DNA of 64,000 nucleotides from Clostridiales bacterium (GTDB lineage Bacteria > Bacillota > Clostridia > Christensenellales > Aristaeellaceae). The notes below the pieces were generated by a model, which had not been told where the DNA came from, did not search any database, and saw only the letters and a program-made list of their open reading frames with translations. The first letter of the stretch is position 1; each line of letters opens with the position of its first letter. The position numbers were made by a program, and so were the translations under genes. Shown here one piece after another: positions 31,843 through 41,461 of this stretch. The stretch lies in the NCBI GenBank assembly GCA_012837525.1, contig DUQZ01000024.1:28206-92205 (forward strand). The letters run 5' to 3'.

Positions 31843-33693
31843 TTATTCTTCTGTTTTTTCGGTCTTTGCCTTGCGCGTCCGGGTTGCCGGCTTGGCGGCG
31901 GGCGCATCCGCCGGTTTTTCCGCCGCCTTCTTGGCGGCCGCGGGCTTTTTGGCAGCGGCCGGCTTGGCGGTGGTTGCCTTCTTGGCGGCAGTTGTCTTGG
32001 TTGCGGCCTTGGCGGCTGGTTCCGCTTTTGCCTTGGCGGTTGTGGTTTTGGTTGCTGTCGCCTTGGCAGTTGTCGCCTTGGTAGCAGGTTCCTTCTTTAC
32101 CGCGGTTGCCTTGGGCGCGGCCTTGGCCTTGGCGGCAGGTTCCTTCTTGGCAGCGGGCTCCTTCTTGGCGGCGGCTGCCTTGGTCACCCGTTTGGCCTTG
32201 GGCGCTGGGGTTTCTGTTGCTGCCGGTTTGTCCGCGGGCTTGCCTTCGCCCAAAAGGGCTGGCATCAGCTTCTTGTACAGGTCCAGATAAATCCTGGAGG
32301 ACTGCAGCCAGGAGAAATCCGCCGTCATGCCGCGCTCCTGCAGCAGGGCCCAAACCTCGCGCTCGTTGTGGTAGTAATGCAGCGCGCGGCGGATGACATT
32401 GAGCATGTCATGCGCGTTGTAGTTGAAGAAGGTAAAGCCATTGCCGTCCTTGGTGTACTCGTTGTAGGAGAGCACTGTATCCCGCAGGCCGCCAGTCTCT
32501 CGCACCACGGGCACGGTGCCGTAGCGCAGCGCGATCATCTGGGAGAGGCCGCAGGGCTCAAAGGCGGAGGGCATCAGGAACAGGTCGGCACCCGCGTAGA
32601 TGCGGTGCGCCAGGCCGTGGTCCATCACAAAGCTGGCTGCGACACGGCCGGGGTAGTTTTGCTCCGCCCAGCTAAAGAGGTTGACATAGCGGGACTCACC
32701 CATGCCCAGGCAGACCAACTGCAGGTCCTCGCGCATGATGTCGGCGATGACATAGTCCACCAGATCCAGGCCTTTTTGGCTGTTGAGGCGGCCGATCATC
32801 GCGATGATGGGCACATCGGGGCGCACTTCCAGGCCCAGCTCCTCCTGCAGGGCGCGCTTGCACGCGGCCTTGCCGGACATATCCTTCACGCTGTAGTTCT
32901 GGGCGATGGAGGGATCCGTTGCCGGGTCGTATTCCCGCACATCGATGCCGTTTAGAATGCCTGTTAAGTGGTTGTGCCGCGCGCGCAGCAGGCCGTCCAG
33001 GCGCTCGCCGTAGTAGGCGGTCTGGATTTCCTCGGCGTAGCTGGGGCTGACGGTGGTGACCTCGTCCGCGTAGACGATGCCGGCTTTTAAGAAGTTGACG
33101 TTGCCAAAGTACTCCAGTTTGTCATCGGTGAAAACTTCGTCCTGCAGGCCCAGCATGTCCTGCACGTCCTTGACGCCAAAGATGCCCTGGTATTGCAGGT
33201 TGTGGATGGTCATCACGGTGCGGATGCTGTCATACAGGGGCAGGCCGCTGTACTGGATGCGCAGCAGGGCCGGGATCATCCCGGTTTGCCAGTCGTGCGC
33301 ATGGATGACATCCGGCGCGAAGGGAATCAGCGGCAGAGCGTTTAAGACCCCGCGGCAGAAGAAGGCGTAACGCTCATGCTCGTCCCCGCCCACACCGTAG
33401 ATGTAGTTGCGGCCAAAGTAATAGCGGTTGTCCACAAAGTAGTAGGTCACGCCGCCGCGCTCCAGTTGCTCAATGCCGCAGTACTGGCGCCGCCAGCCCA
33501 GGCTGACCTCAAAATCGACCACATGGGTCATCTTGCGCTCATATTCGTGCGGAATCATGCTGTACTTGGGCAAAATGACCCGTACATCATGCCCCTGCTC
33601 GGCCAGCGCCGGGGCCAGGGAGCCCACCACATCAGCCAAGCCGCCCGTTTTGACAAAGGGCACGCATTCGCTGGCTGTGAACAGAATTTTCAT
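31843..33693 (-). CDS. glgA: Glycogen synthase with histone-H1-like C-terminal tail
   Basis: A 616-residue protein. The first about 480 residues are a complete GT5 glycogen synthase using ADP-glucose: the N-terminal ILFTASECVPFVKTGGLADV holds the KTGGL motif, VIHAHDWQTG and ILNGIDVREYDP are family strings, and SAFEPCGLSQMIALRYG holds the acceptor-site glutamates. The remaining about 130 residues are almost only Lys, Ala, Pro, Thr and Glu in PAAKKE/PATKA-type repeats, like histone H1 or AlgP tails. Such a tail is not part of ordinary GlgA (about 480 residues). The frame is intact to the stop. ATG at 33693 has GGAGG eight bases ahead and is preferred to an upstream start at 33723. Last gene of the glg operon. 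Confidence 0.95.
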   Translation of the reverse strand: MKILFTASECVPFVKTGGLADVVGSLAPALAEQGHDVRVILPKYSMIPHEYERKMTHVVDFEVSLGWRRQYCGIEQLERGGVTYYFVDNRYYFGRNYIYGVGGDEHERYAFFCRGVLNALPLIPFAPDVIHAHDWQTGMIPALLRIQYSGLPLYDSIRTVMTIHNLQYQGIFGVKDVQDMLGLQDEVFTDDKLEYFGNVNFLKAGIVYADEVTTVSPSYAEEIQTAYYGERLDGLLRARHNHLTGILNGIDVREYDPATDPSIAQNYSVKDMSGKAACKRALQEELGLEVRPDVPIIAMIGRLNSQKGLDLVDYVIADIMREDLQLVCLGMGESRYVNLFSWAEQNYPGRVAASFVMDHGLAHRIYAGADLFLMPSAFEPCGLSQMIALRYGTVPVVRETGGLRDTVLSYNEYTKDGNGFTFFNYNAHDMLNVIRRALHYYHNEREVWALLQERGMTADFSWLQSSRIYLDLYKKLMPALLGEGKPADKPAATETPAPKAKRVTKAAAAKKEPAAKKEPAAKAKAAPKATAVKKEPATKATTAKATATKTTTAKAKAEPAAKAATKTTAAKKATTAKPAAAKKPAAAKKAAEKPADAPAAKPATRTRKAKTEKTEE

Positions 33694-33748
33694 GGATTGT
33701 TCCTCCTTCTCGTCGGTCACCAACTGTATGAGGCTAACAAATGAGGCG

Positions 33749-34870
33749 TCAAATTGTCAAGTTTTTGGCGACCACCAAGGGATAGGAGCGCGGGGCGATC
33801 AGCCGGACATCCTCCCTGAGCGTAGTCTGCTTGTCCAGGATGCAGTTTTCCACCTCCGCGTTGCGGGAGATGACCGCGTCCTGCATGATGATGGAGTTGC
33901 GGATGACCGCTCCGGGCTTGACCACCACGCCGCGGAAGAGGATGCTGTTTTCCACCGTGCCCTCAATAAGGCAGCCATCCGCCACCAGGGTGTTGGTGAC
34001 CAGGGAATCCCCCATGTAGCGGGCGGGCATCTCATCGCGCAGCTTGGTCCACACGGGCTTGTCGTCCCGGAAGGCCTGGGCGCGCAGCTTGTCGTTTAGG
34101 AAGTCCATGTTGCACTGGTAGTAGCTTTCCACCGAGTCGATCATCCACACGCGGCCGGGGCACTCAAAGGCGCCGATGCGGTAGATGCGCTCAGAAACCA
34201 TCTGCGCAATCATCTCCCGGGAGAAATGATGCTGGCCGGAGGCCACCCCGCGGTCCACCAGGTCGATGAGCAACTCGCGCCTGATGATGAAGGCGCCCAC
34301 ATAGGTGTTTTCAAAATGCGGGATGGTGGGGTCAATCTCCAGCTTTGTGACCTGGTCTTTTTCCACCTGCAAATAGCGGCCGCGGGCGTTGCGCCTGACA
34401 TTTCTGTCCTTGGTGTAAAGAAGGGTGATGTCCGCCTTGTTGTCCAGGTGGTGGTTCATCATGTCCCGGAAATCCACCTGGTAGAGCACGTTGCTGTCGG
34501 TGACCACGATGTTGCGCTCCACGCTTCTGCGCATGAAGTTCATGTTGTTGTGCAGCGCGTCCAGCAGCCCATCATACACGCCCACGTTTTCCCGGGACAT
34601 AAAGGGCGGCAGGATGGTCAGACCCGAGCGCTTGCCGTGCAGGTTCCACTCCCGCCCGCTGCCCAGGTGGTCCATCAGGCTGTGGTAGTTCTTTTGCATG
34701 ATGATGCCGATGTTTTTGATGCCTGAGTGGATCATGTTGGCCAGCGTGAAGTCAATCAGCCGGTAGCGGCCCACCATGGGCAGTGCTGCAGTGTTGCGGT
34801 AGCGCGTCAACTCCTGCAGTTCATCCACGCGCTCCCCGGTATAAATAAGACCTACAATGTTTTGTTTCAT
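33749..34870 (-). CDS. glgD: GlgD subunit/paralogue of glucose-1-phosphate adenylyltransferase
   Basis: A 373-residue nucleotidyltransferase-like protein. It keeps the fold and the C-terminal left-handed beta-helix repeats (IEGTVENSILFRGVVVKPGAVI) but lacks the intact N-terminal GGxGxRL nucleotide loop, reading IYTGERVDELQELTRYRN instead. This is the known GlgD pattern of Firmicutes, where GlgD joins GlgC in a hetero-oligomer and changes its kinetics. Start ATG at 34870, nine nt after glgC, so the two subunits are likely co-translated in balanced amounts. It is 55 nt upstream of glgA. No damage is seen. Confidence 0.93.
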   Translation of the reverse strand: MKQNIVGLIYTGERVDELQELTRYRNTAALPMVGRYRLIDFTLANMIHSGIKNIGIIMQKNYHSLMDHLGSGREWNLHGKRSGLTILPPFMSRENVGVYDGLLDALHNNMNFMRRSVERNIVVTDSNVLYQVDFRDMMNHHLDNKADITLLYTKDRNVRRNARGRYLQVEKDQVTKLEIDPTIPHFENTYVGAFIIRRELLIDLVDRGVASGQHHFSREMIAQMVSERIYRIGAFECPGRVWMIDSVESYYQCNMDFLNDKLRAQAFRDDKPVWTKLRDEMPARYMGDSLVTNTLVADGCLIEGTVENSILFRGVVVKPGAVIRNSIIMQDAVISRNAEVENCILDKQTTLREDVRLIAPRSYPLVVAKNLTI

Positions 34871-34879
34871 CTTGTAACC

Positions 34880-36052
34880 TCACTCTCCAAGCTGCTCGCC
34901 GGCCTTGAGGACGTACCCGGGGGCGACGTTGGTGTTGCTGCCGACCACCGCGATGTCGCCCGTCTCCTCCCCAATGACCGCGCCTTCGCCGATCTCTGCG
35001 TTTTCCGCGATGATCGCGCGGCGGATGACTGCGTTTTTGCCGATTTTTGCGTGGGGCATGATGACCGCGTCCTCAACGACCGCGCCCTCTGCCACCTTGA
35101 CATCGGCGCTTAGGACCGAATGAACGACCTTGCCATACACCTCACAGCCCTCGGTGACAAGGGAGTTTTGGATGACCCCTTTGGGGGAGGCGAAATGCGG
35201 CGGCTCGCCCACGTTGCGGGCGTAGATGCGCCACTTGCGGTCATGCAGGTTGATGGGCGGCGTGGGGCTGAGCAAGTCCATGTTGGCATCCCACAGGCTT
35301 TCGATGGTGCCCACGTCCTTCCAGTAGCCGTTGAAGTTCCAGGCCACCAGGCGCTCCCCGGCGTTTAGCATGGTGGGGATGATGTTTTTGCCAAAGTCGT
35401 TCTGGCTTTTGGGGTCGCGCTCATCGCTGGTGAGGTAATCCCGCAGTTTTTCCCAGGTGAAGACATACACGCCCATGCTGGCGTTGTTGCTCTTAGGGTT
35501 TTTCGGCTTCTCCTCAAACTCGATGATGCGGCCGTCCTCGTCCGTGTTCATCAGGCCAAAGCGGCTGGCGTCCTCCCAGGGCACCTGGCGCACCGCCACG
35601 GTGAGCGCGGCTTCATGCTTGATGTGGTGGGCCAGCATCTCTGCGTAATCGCATTTGTAGATGTGGTCACCGGATAAAATCAGCACATACTTGGGGTTGA
35701 ACTGCTCAATGAAGGCCAGGTTCTGGTAGATGGCGTTGGCCGTGCCCTTGTACCACTCGCCTTCCTCCCCCTTGGAGTAGGGCGGCAGGACGAAGACGCC
35801 GCCGGTTGAGATGTCCAGATCCCAGGGCGCGCCGGAACCGATGTAGGAGTTGAGCTCCATGGGCTTGTACTGGGTTAACACACCCACTGTATCAATGCCC
35901 GAATTGGCGCAATTTGACAGGGGGAAGTCGATAATCCGGTACTTCCCGCCATAGGGGACCGCTGGTTTGGCAACATGGCGTGTCAGGATGCCCAGCCTGC
36001 TCCCTTGTCCGCCTGCCAGCAGCATGGCTACGCAGGTTTTGTGTTGTTGCAT
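34880..36052 (-). CDS. glgC: Glucose-1-phosphate adenylyltransferase
   Basis: A 390-residue ADP-glucose pyrophosphorylase making ADP-glucose from ATP and glucose 1-phosphate, the committed step of glycogen synthesis. The nucleotide loop [34 protein letters not shown] and the sugar-binding region ([20 protein letters not shown]) are intact. The C-terminal beta-helix repeats ([19 protein letters not shown]) follow. It is four nt after glgB and nine nt before glgD. Whether it is allosterically regulated by fructose 1,6-bisphosphate cannot be told from the sequence. Confidence 0.96.
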   Translation of the reverse strand: MQQHKTCVAMLLAGGQGSRLGILTRHVAKPAVPYGGKYRIIDFPLSNCANSGIDTVGVLTQYKPMELNSYIGSGAPWDLDISTGGVFVLPPYSKGEEGEWYKGTANAIYQNLAFIEQFNPKYVLILSGDHIYKCDYAEMLAHHIKHEAALTVAVRQVPWEDASRFGLMNTDEDGRIIEFEEKPKNPKSNNASMGVYVFTWEKLRDYLTSDERDPKSQNDFGKNIIPTMLNAGERLVAWNFNGYWKDVGTIESLWDANMDLLSPTPPINLHDRKWRIYARNVGEPPHFASPKGVIQNSLVTEGCEVYGKVVHSVLSADVKVAEGAVVEDAVIMPHAKIGKNAVIRRAIIAENAEIGEGAVIGEETGDIAVVGSNTNVAPGYVLKAGEQLGE

Positions 36053-36056
36053 TCGC

Positions 36057-38078
36057 TCATTCCTCCTTCAGGTCAGTTTTGGTAGCGTCCGGTTCTTTGG
36101 TTTTGGTCTCTTTATCGTCCGTCAGTTTTTTGGGCAGCGGCTTTTTATCGTAGCTGAAATATACCGTGGACAGCGGCGGCACACACACCTGAACGGAGTA
36201 GGGCAGGTTGTTGCAGATCTCCTCCTCCGCCTTGATGGGGTGCGCGTTGTACTGGTTGGAGCCGCCGTATTCCTTTAAATCGGTGTTGAAAATTTCTGTA
36301 ATGGTGCCGGGCTGCGGCAGCCCGAAGCGGAAGACCGGGTAGAAGGCGGAGGTAAAGTTGGTCATGCTGATGATGGAATTGCCTTCCTTGTCCGTGCGCA
36401 TGAAGACCACGATGCTGCGCTCGTTGTCATCCGCCGTCAGCCACAAGAAGCCGTCCCAGCTGTCCTCAATCTGCCAGAAGGGCGGGTTGTCACGGTAGAA
36501 GTGGTTGAGCACGCGCACACAGCGGCACAAATCCGGGTGCTTTTCGTAGACCATCAAGAACCAGTCCAGCTGGCCGTCGTAATTCCACTCGATGAAGTGG
36601 CCAAACTCGCTGCCCATAAACAGCAGCTTCTTGCCCGGGTGCGCCATGGTATAGCCATACAGGGCTCGCAGGCCCGCGAACTTCTGCCACAAATCCCCCG
36701 GCTGCTTGTCCAGCATAGAGCCCTTGCCGTGGACCACCTCGTCATGGGAGAAGGGCAGGATGTAGTTTTCGCTGAAGGCATAAAACAGGGAGAAGGTGAG
36801 TTTGTCGTGGTGCCAGCGGCGGTAGATTGGATCCAGCTTGACATAGGACAGCATGTCGTTCATCCAGCCCATGTTCCACTTAAAGCCAAAGCCCAGCCCG
36901 CCCATGTCAATGGGCCGGGTGACCATGGGATAGGCGGAGGATTCCTCCGCGATCATCATCACACCCTTGAAATCCCGGTAGACCGTTTGATTCAGGCGCT
37001 GCATGAAGGCGATGGCGTCCAGGTTTTCCCGCCCGCCAAACTCGTTGGGCAGGTAATCCCCCTCGCGCGCGAAATCGTGGTAGAGCATGGAGCTGACCGC
37101 GTCACAGCGCAAACCGTCCGCGTGGAAGTACTCCAGCCAGAAGCAGGCGTTGGACAGCAGGAAGCTGCACACCTCGCCCCGGGCGAAGTCAAACATCATG
37201 GTACCCCACTGGGGCATCTCCGCCCGCCGCGGGTCCGTATGCTCATAGCAGGGGGTGCCGTCAAAGCGGCGCAGGCCGAACTCATCCCGCGGGAAGTGCG
37301 CCGGCACCCAGTCCAGGATGACGCCGATGCCTGCCTGGTGCATGCGGTCGATGAAGTTCATCAAGTCATGCGGCGTGCCGTGGCGCGCGGTGGCGGCGTA
37401 ATAGCCCGTCACCTGATAGCCCCAGGACATGTCCAGCGGGTGCTCCATCACGGGCAGCAGCTCCACATGGGTGTAGCACATTTCTTCAATATAGGGGATG
37501 AGCTGATCGGCGATCTCCCCATAACTTAGCATGTTGCCGTTCTCGCCCCGGCGCCAGGAGCCCAGGTGCATCTCATAAATATTGACAGGGCTGGAATAGG
37601 GCACCCATTCCTCGCGCTGCTTCATCCACTCGCTGTCGCCCCACTCGTAGCCATCCATATCATACAGGATGCTGGCGGTGTTGGGGCGCAGTTCCCCGGC
37701 AAAGGCGTAGGGATCGGCCTTCAAAGTCCAGTTGCCGTCCGCGCCCTTGATGGCGTATTTGTAGGTGCGCAGCTTTTCCTCCGCCCCCGCATAATGAAAG
37801 CAGGCTGGATCCGCGTCCTTGGTGAAAAGGATGTCGGGCAGCCTGATCTCCCACGTGCCGTCGAACTGCTTGGTCATGGGGTATTTTTCATAGTCCCAAA
37901 AACAGAATTCGCCCGTTAAGCTGACAGCCTGCGCGTTGGGCGCCCAGACCGTAAAATGCCAGCAGTCCACATCCTGCCATACGGGGTGCGCTCCAAATGC
38001 CTGGTAGGCGTGGCGGCTTGTGCCTTGATGAAATTCCTGTCTTTGCGCGTCGTTAAAAGGGTTGTAGCGCAAATTCAT
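36057..38078 (-). CDS. glgB: 1,4-alpha-glucan branching enzyme
   Basis: A 673-residue GH13 branching enzyme with an N-terminal CBM48 ([23 protein letters not shown]), the barrel with nucleophile region [13 protein letters not shown], acid/base glutamate in [11 protein letters not shown] and the third acidic residue in [13 protein letters not shown], and a C-terminal beta domain. A charged tail of about 35 residues ([20 protein letters not shown]) extends past the normal end. It makes the alpha-1,6 branches in glycogen. It is the first gene of glgB-glgC-glgD-glgA. The unusual basic/acidic tail parallels, on a smaller scale, the Lys-rich tail on GlgA of the same operon. Confidence 0.95.
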   Translation of the reverse strand: MNLRYNPFNDAQRQEFHQGTSRHAYQAFGAHPVWQDVDCWHFTVWAPNAQAVSLTGEFCFWDYEKYPMTKQFDGTWEIRLPDILFTKDADPACFHYAGAEEKLRTYKYAIKGADGNWTLKADPYAFAGELRPNTASILYDMDGYEWGDSEWMKQREEWVPYSSPVNIYEMHLGSWRRGENGNMLSYGEIADQLIPYIEEMCYTHVELLPVMEHPLDMSWGYQVTGYYAATARHGTPHDLMNFIDRMHQAGIGVILDWVPAHFPRDEFGLRRFDGTPCYEHTDPRRAEMPQWGTMMFDFARGEVCSFLLSNACFWLEYFHADGLRCDAVSSMLYHDFAREGDYLPNEFGGRENLDAIAFMQRLNQTVYRDFKGVMMIAEESSAYPMVTRPIDMGGLGFGFKWNMGWMNDMLSYVKLDPIYRRWHHDKLTFSLFYAFSENYILPFSHDEVVHGKGSMLDKQPGDLWQKFAGLRALYGYTMAHPGKKLLFMGSEFGHFIEWNYDGQLDWFLMVYEKHPDLCRCVRVLNHFYRDNPPFWQIEDSWDGFLWLTADDNERSIVVFMRTDKEGNSIISMTNFTSAFYPVFRFGLPQPGTITEIFNTDLKEYGGSNQYNAHPIKAEEEICNNLPYSVQVCVPPLSTVYFSYDKKPLPKKLTDDKETKTKEPDATKTDLKEE

Positions 38079-38133
38079 TCCCCCTTTCCATTAAGGATGA
38101 ACGATGGTTCAAACACTGATATTTCCTGATTAA

Positions 38134-38162
38134 AGTATAGCATACGCAAGGAAAGGGCGCAA
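38134..38162 (-). promoter_or_regulatory. Promoter of the glycogen operon
   Basis: Minus strand: TTGCGC (38162-38157), a 17-nt spacer ending in an extended TGC, and TATACT (38139-38134), 56 nt upstream of the glgB ATG. Confidence 0.7.
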
Positions 38163-38208
38163 CGAACAAACAGGTTGCCCTTTCTTGACAGCCCGGGCCA
38201 CCCGCTGA

Positions 38209-38237
38209 TTGAACGGGCGCATATGGCGTGATATGAT
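38209..38237 (+). promoter_or_regulatory. Promoter of the phosphoesterase-ppk unit
   Basis: TTGAAC (38209-38214), a 17-nt spacer and TATGAT (38232-38237), 28 nt before the ATG at 38265. It diverges from the glycogen promoter. Confidence 0.7.
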
Positions 38238-38264
38238 AGACGCATCAACAGAAAGGATGAAGTG

Positions 38265-39338
38265 ATGGCCAGAAGAAGCGGCAACCAGCTGTTTTCACCC
38301 AGGCGAAAGCGCAAAACCGGCTGTGTGACGGTGATTGTTTTATTTGTGCTGGCGCTGGTGCTCACCCTGTCCCTCAACGCGCTGGCCAACCGCTTTGTAC
38401 GCCTGGACATCCGCCGGGTCACCATCCTGAACCTGCCCCGACAGCTGGAGCGCTTCCGCGTCCTGCATTTAAGCGACCTCAACGCGGCCAAATTGGGCAA
38501 CAAGCAGGACAACCTGGCCTCCGCCCTGGGCAAAGAGGCCTATAACGCCGTTGTGATGACGGGTGACATGGTAGGTAAAAGCGGCAATATCCAGCCGCTA
38601 CTGGAGACGGGCGCCTTGCTCGCGCCCAATATCCCCAAGTTTTTCATCCCGGGCGACAGCGACCCTGCCCCCTACTATATGACCCCGCACGGGGATGAGG
38701 AAGTAAAGGCGGAATACATCCGGGCGCTGGAAGCCAATGGCTTTATCCACCTGGAAGTCCCCTACAAGCACGAGGAAGATGGGCAGGTTGTCTGGTTTTG
38801 CCCAGGCGATCTGTTCATGCTGGATTTGGACAGCGCGCAGTTTTCGCTGAACGAATTGGTGAACACCTTGCTGGCCTCCGACAACCCCTATGAATCCGCC
38901 ACGGGCGCGCAGCTGCGTTACGCCCAGCACCGCCTGGATGTGATCGCGCGGTCCCTGGAAGCCATGAAGGAAATGAAGCCGGAGGACACCATCATCGCGG
39001 TGATGCACCACCCGCCGGACGCGGACCAGTTGGGTGAATTGGCCCAACGGCACAAGGAGAAAGAGGACGTTACACCCAGCCTGTTTTTAGCCGGCCAGTT
39101 CAACAACGGCCAGGCGCGCCTGCCGGGGCTGGGACCCATCTATTTGCCCAGACTGGCCGACGGCAGGGGCGGCTTTTTCCCGGGGGATGAAGGCTTAAGC
39201 GGCTTATTTATCACCAAGGGCTATCCTTTGCACATCAGCCCCGGTTTGGGCGTGTCCGGCTTTTACCCGGTGCCCCTGCGGCTGTTTAACCGCCCGGCTG
39301 TGACCATCCTTGAACTCACATCCAGAATGACGCGGTAG
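38265..39338 (+). CDS. Membrane-anchored metallophosphoesterase-fold protein with degenerate active site
   Basis: A 357-residue protein with a basic N-terminus, one transmembrane helix (VTVIVLFVLALVLTLSLNAL) and then a calcineurin-like phosphoesterase fold of the YkuE/YaeI type. The usual metal-binding motifs are altered: SDLN instead of SDLH, PGDSD instead of GNHE/GNHD, and AGQFNNGQ instead of AGHxHGGQ. TGDMVG and MHHPP remain. Loss of several metal ligands suggests it is not an active phosphoesterase of the normal kind. ATG at 38265 has AAAGGA seven bases ahead. Its stop is 9 nt before ppk, so a role with polyphosphate or as a membrane tether for Ppk is possible, but this is inference. Confidence 0.8.
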   Translation: MARRSGNQLFSPRRKRKTGCVTVIVLFVLALVLTLSLNALANRFVRLDIRRVTILNLPRQLERFRVLHLSDLNAAKLGNKQDNLASALGKEAYNAVVMTGDMVGKSGNIQPLLETGALLAPNIPKFFIPGDSDPAPYYMTPHGDEEVKAEYIRALEANGFIHLEVPYKHEEDGQVVWFCPGDLFMLDLDSAQFSLNELVNTLLASDNPYESATGAQLRYAQHRLDVIARSLEAMKEMKPEDTIIAVMHHPPDADQLGELAQRHKEKEDVTPSLFLAGQFNNGQARLPGLGPIYLPRLADGRGGFFPGDEGLSGLFITKGYPLHISPGLGVSGFYPVPLRLFNRPAVTILELTSRMTR

Positions 39339-39347
39339 GAGGGCTGT

Positions 39348-41399
39348 TTGAGCAAGCGCTTTTACAACAGGGAATTGTCCTGGTTAAACTTTAATGAGCG
39401 CATCCTGAACGAAGCGCTCAACCCGGACAACCCGCCGCTTGAGTGCGCGCGGTTTTTATCCATTGTATCCAGCAACCTGGACGAGTTTTTTATGGTGCGC
39501 GTGGGCAAACTGGAGCGCAAGAAGGACATGGGCCGCCAGACGCCGGACCCGGCCGGATACACGCCCAAGGAACAGCTTGCGCTGATTTATAAAAAGGTGC
39601 GCGCCCATGTGGAGCGCCAGTACCGCGTGCTCAACAACCACATTCTGCCCGATCTGGCCAGTCACGGTTTGCATTTGTTAAAGCCCGCCGCTTTGTCCCA
39701 GCGTCAGGCGACCTGGCTTGCGCAGTACTATCAAACCCAGGTGCTGCCGGTTTTAAGCCCCAGGACGCTCAACCCCAGGCACCCCTTCCCCATTTTATCG
39801 GCAAAACAGCTGTATATCGCGGTGCACCTGCGCGATGAAAAGACAACCCAGGCATCGCTTGCCATCGTGCCGGTGCCGCGGGGGCTTGCGCGCGTGGTGA
39901 TTTTGCCCATGGGGCAGGGACGCGCGCGCGGCGTGCTGCTGGAGGATGTGATCTCCCACTTCCTGCCCGATTTGTTTGAGGGCGTCGCCATCCAGGCGCA
40001 GATGCCTTTCCGCATCACCCGCAACACGGATTTTGTCATCAACCTGGATGACATGGACAACCTGCTCAATGAGATGAGCAAGAACGTGCAGCGCCGCTCC
40101 TACGGCAAAATTGTGCGCCTGGAAATCCCCAGAGGGTCCAGCAAACAGCTGCTGAGGATGCTCAGGGAGGGCGTCAGCGTGACGGATGAGGGCATCCTGC
40201 AGGTGGAAGGACCGCTTGATCTGCGCTTTTTCATGCGCCAATTGTGCAACCTGACCGGGTTTGATGACCTGCGCTACACCCCTTTCGCGCCCCGGATTGA
40301 CAAGCGCTTTATGGCCAGGGAAAGCATCTTCCGCACCATCCGCAAGGGTGACCTGTTTTTGCACCACCCCTATGACAGCTTTGACCCGGTAATCCACTTT
40401 TTATCAGAGGCCGCCACCGACCCGCAGGTGCTGGCCATCAAGCAGACCCTGTACCGGGTGTCCAACCACAGCCCGATGATTGACGCGCTGGCGCGCGCCG
40501 CCAAAAACGGCAAGCAGGTGACAGTTTTGATCGAGGTGCGCGCGCGCTTTGATGAAGAGCACAACATCGCCTGGAGCAAAGCCCTGGAAAAGGCGGGCTG
40601 CCATGTCCTGTACGGCGTGCCCCGGTGGAAGACGCATTCCAAGGTTACCCTGATTATCAGGCGGGAGCCGGAGGGCCTGCGCCACTATACGCATTTTGCC
40701 ACCGGCAACTATAACGACGTGACCGCCAAACTGTATACGGACATGGGCGTGTTTACCTGCGACAAGCAGCTGGGCGAGGACGCGGCCTCCTTCTTCAACC
40801 TCATTCTGGGCTACCGCTATATCTACCCCATGCGGGAGATGATCGCCTCGCCCTACCACCTGCGCGAAAACATGCTGATGCGCATCCGCCGGGAGGAAAC
40901 CAACGCGAAGGAAGGCAGGCCCGCCGGTATCACCATGAAGATGAACTCCCTGTCGGACCCGCAGATGATGGACGCGCTCCTCTCCGCCGCCAAGGCGGGT
41001 GTACCGGTGCGGCTGATGGTGCGCGGCATTTGCTGTTTGCGCTACAAGGAGCACGAAAACCTGAAGATTTACAGCACGGTGGGCCGGTTTTTGGAGCATC
41101 CGCGCATCTACTGTTTTGAAAACCTGGGTGAGAAGGAAGTCTTCCTCTCCTCCGCGGACCTGATGCCCCGCAACCTGGACAAGCGCATCGAGCTGACAGT
41201 GCCGGTGAAGGACCCGAAGATCAAGGCGCAGATTATCTCCATCCTGGAACTGGGTTTTCTGGATAACCGCAAGCTGTGGCAATTGAAACGCGCCAACCAG
41301 TATGAGCGCGTGATCAGGGATGAGCCCGCCATCAACCAGCAGGAGGAGCTGATCCGCTCGCCCAACCCCTTGCTTGACAGACAATTCCTCCCCGGATAG
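39348..41399 (+). CDS. ppk: Polyphosphate kinase 1
   Basis: A 683-residue Ppk1 that polymerises the gamma-phosphate of ATP into polyphosphate and can work in reverse. The N-terminal domain starts YNRELSWLNFNERILNEA. The two phospholipase D-like domains carry the phosphorylated histidine in VPRWKTHSKVTLI, the HFATGNYNDVTAKLYTD motif and the late RGICCL and GRFLEHPRIY strings. It starts at TTG (39348), supported by a perfect AGGAGG site, an uncommon start that may lower translation. It follows the phosphoesterase-fold gene by 9 nt. Cytosolic, probably membrane associated. Intact along its length. Confidence 0.96.
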   Translation: MSKRFYNRELSWLNFNERILNEALNPDNPPLECARFLSIVSSNLDEFFMVRVGKLERKKDMGRQTPDPAGYTPKEQLALIYKKVRAHVERQYRVLNNHILPDLASHGLHLLKPAALSQRQATWLAQYYQTQVLPVLSPRTLNPRHPFPILSAKQLYIAVHLRDEKTTQASLAIVPVPRGLARVVILPMGQGRARGVLLEDVISHFLPDLFEGVAIQAQMPFRITRNTDFVINLDDMDNLLNEMSKNVQRRSYGKIVRLEIPRGSSKQLLRMLREGVSVTDEGILQVEGPLDLRFFMRQLCNLTGFDDLRYTPFAPRIDKRFMARESIFRTIRKGDLFLHHPYDSFDPVIHFLSEAATDPQVLAIKQTLYRVSNHSPMIDALARAAKNGKQVTVLIEVRARFDEEHNIAWSKALEKAGCHVLYGVPRWKTHSKVTLIIRREPEGLRHYTHFATGNYNDVTAKLYTDMGVFTCDKQLGEDAASFFNLILGYRYIYPMREMIASPYHLRENMLMRIRREETNAKEGRPAGITMKMNSLSDPQMMDALLSAAKAGVPVRLMVRGICCLRYKEHENLKIYSTVGRFLEHPRIYCFENLGEKEVFLSSADLMPRNLDKRIELTVPVKDPKIKAQIISILELGFLDNRKLWQLKRANQYERVIRDEPAINQQEELIRSPNPLLDRQFLPG

Positions 41400-41461
41400 A
41401 CTGATTTTTAAGGTTTTCAACCATTGCCTTACAAACACCACAAGACGAAGGAGCCGTATGT

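Noticed and set aside
31850..32240. The Lys/Ala-rich end of glgA as a frameshift artefact
   Set aside because: The same frame continues without break from the GT5 domain to a stop followed at once by a proper terminator, and the composition is regular, as in genuine histone-like tails.
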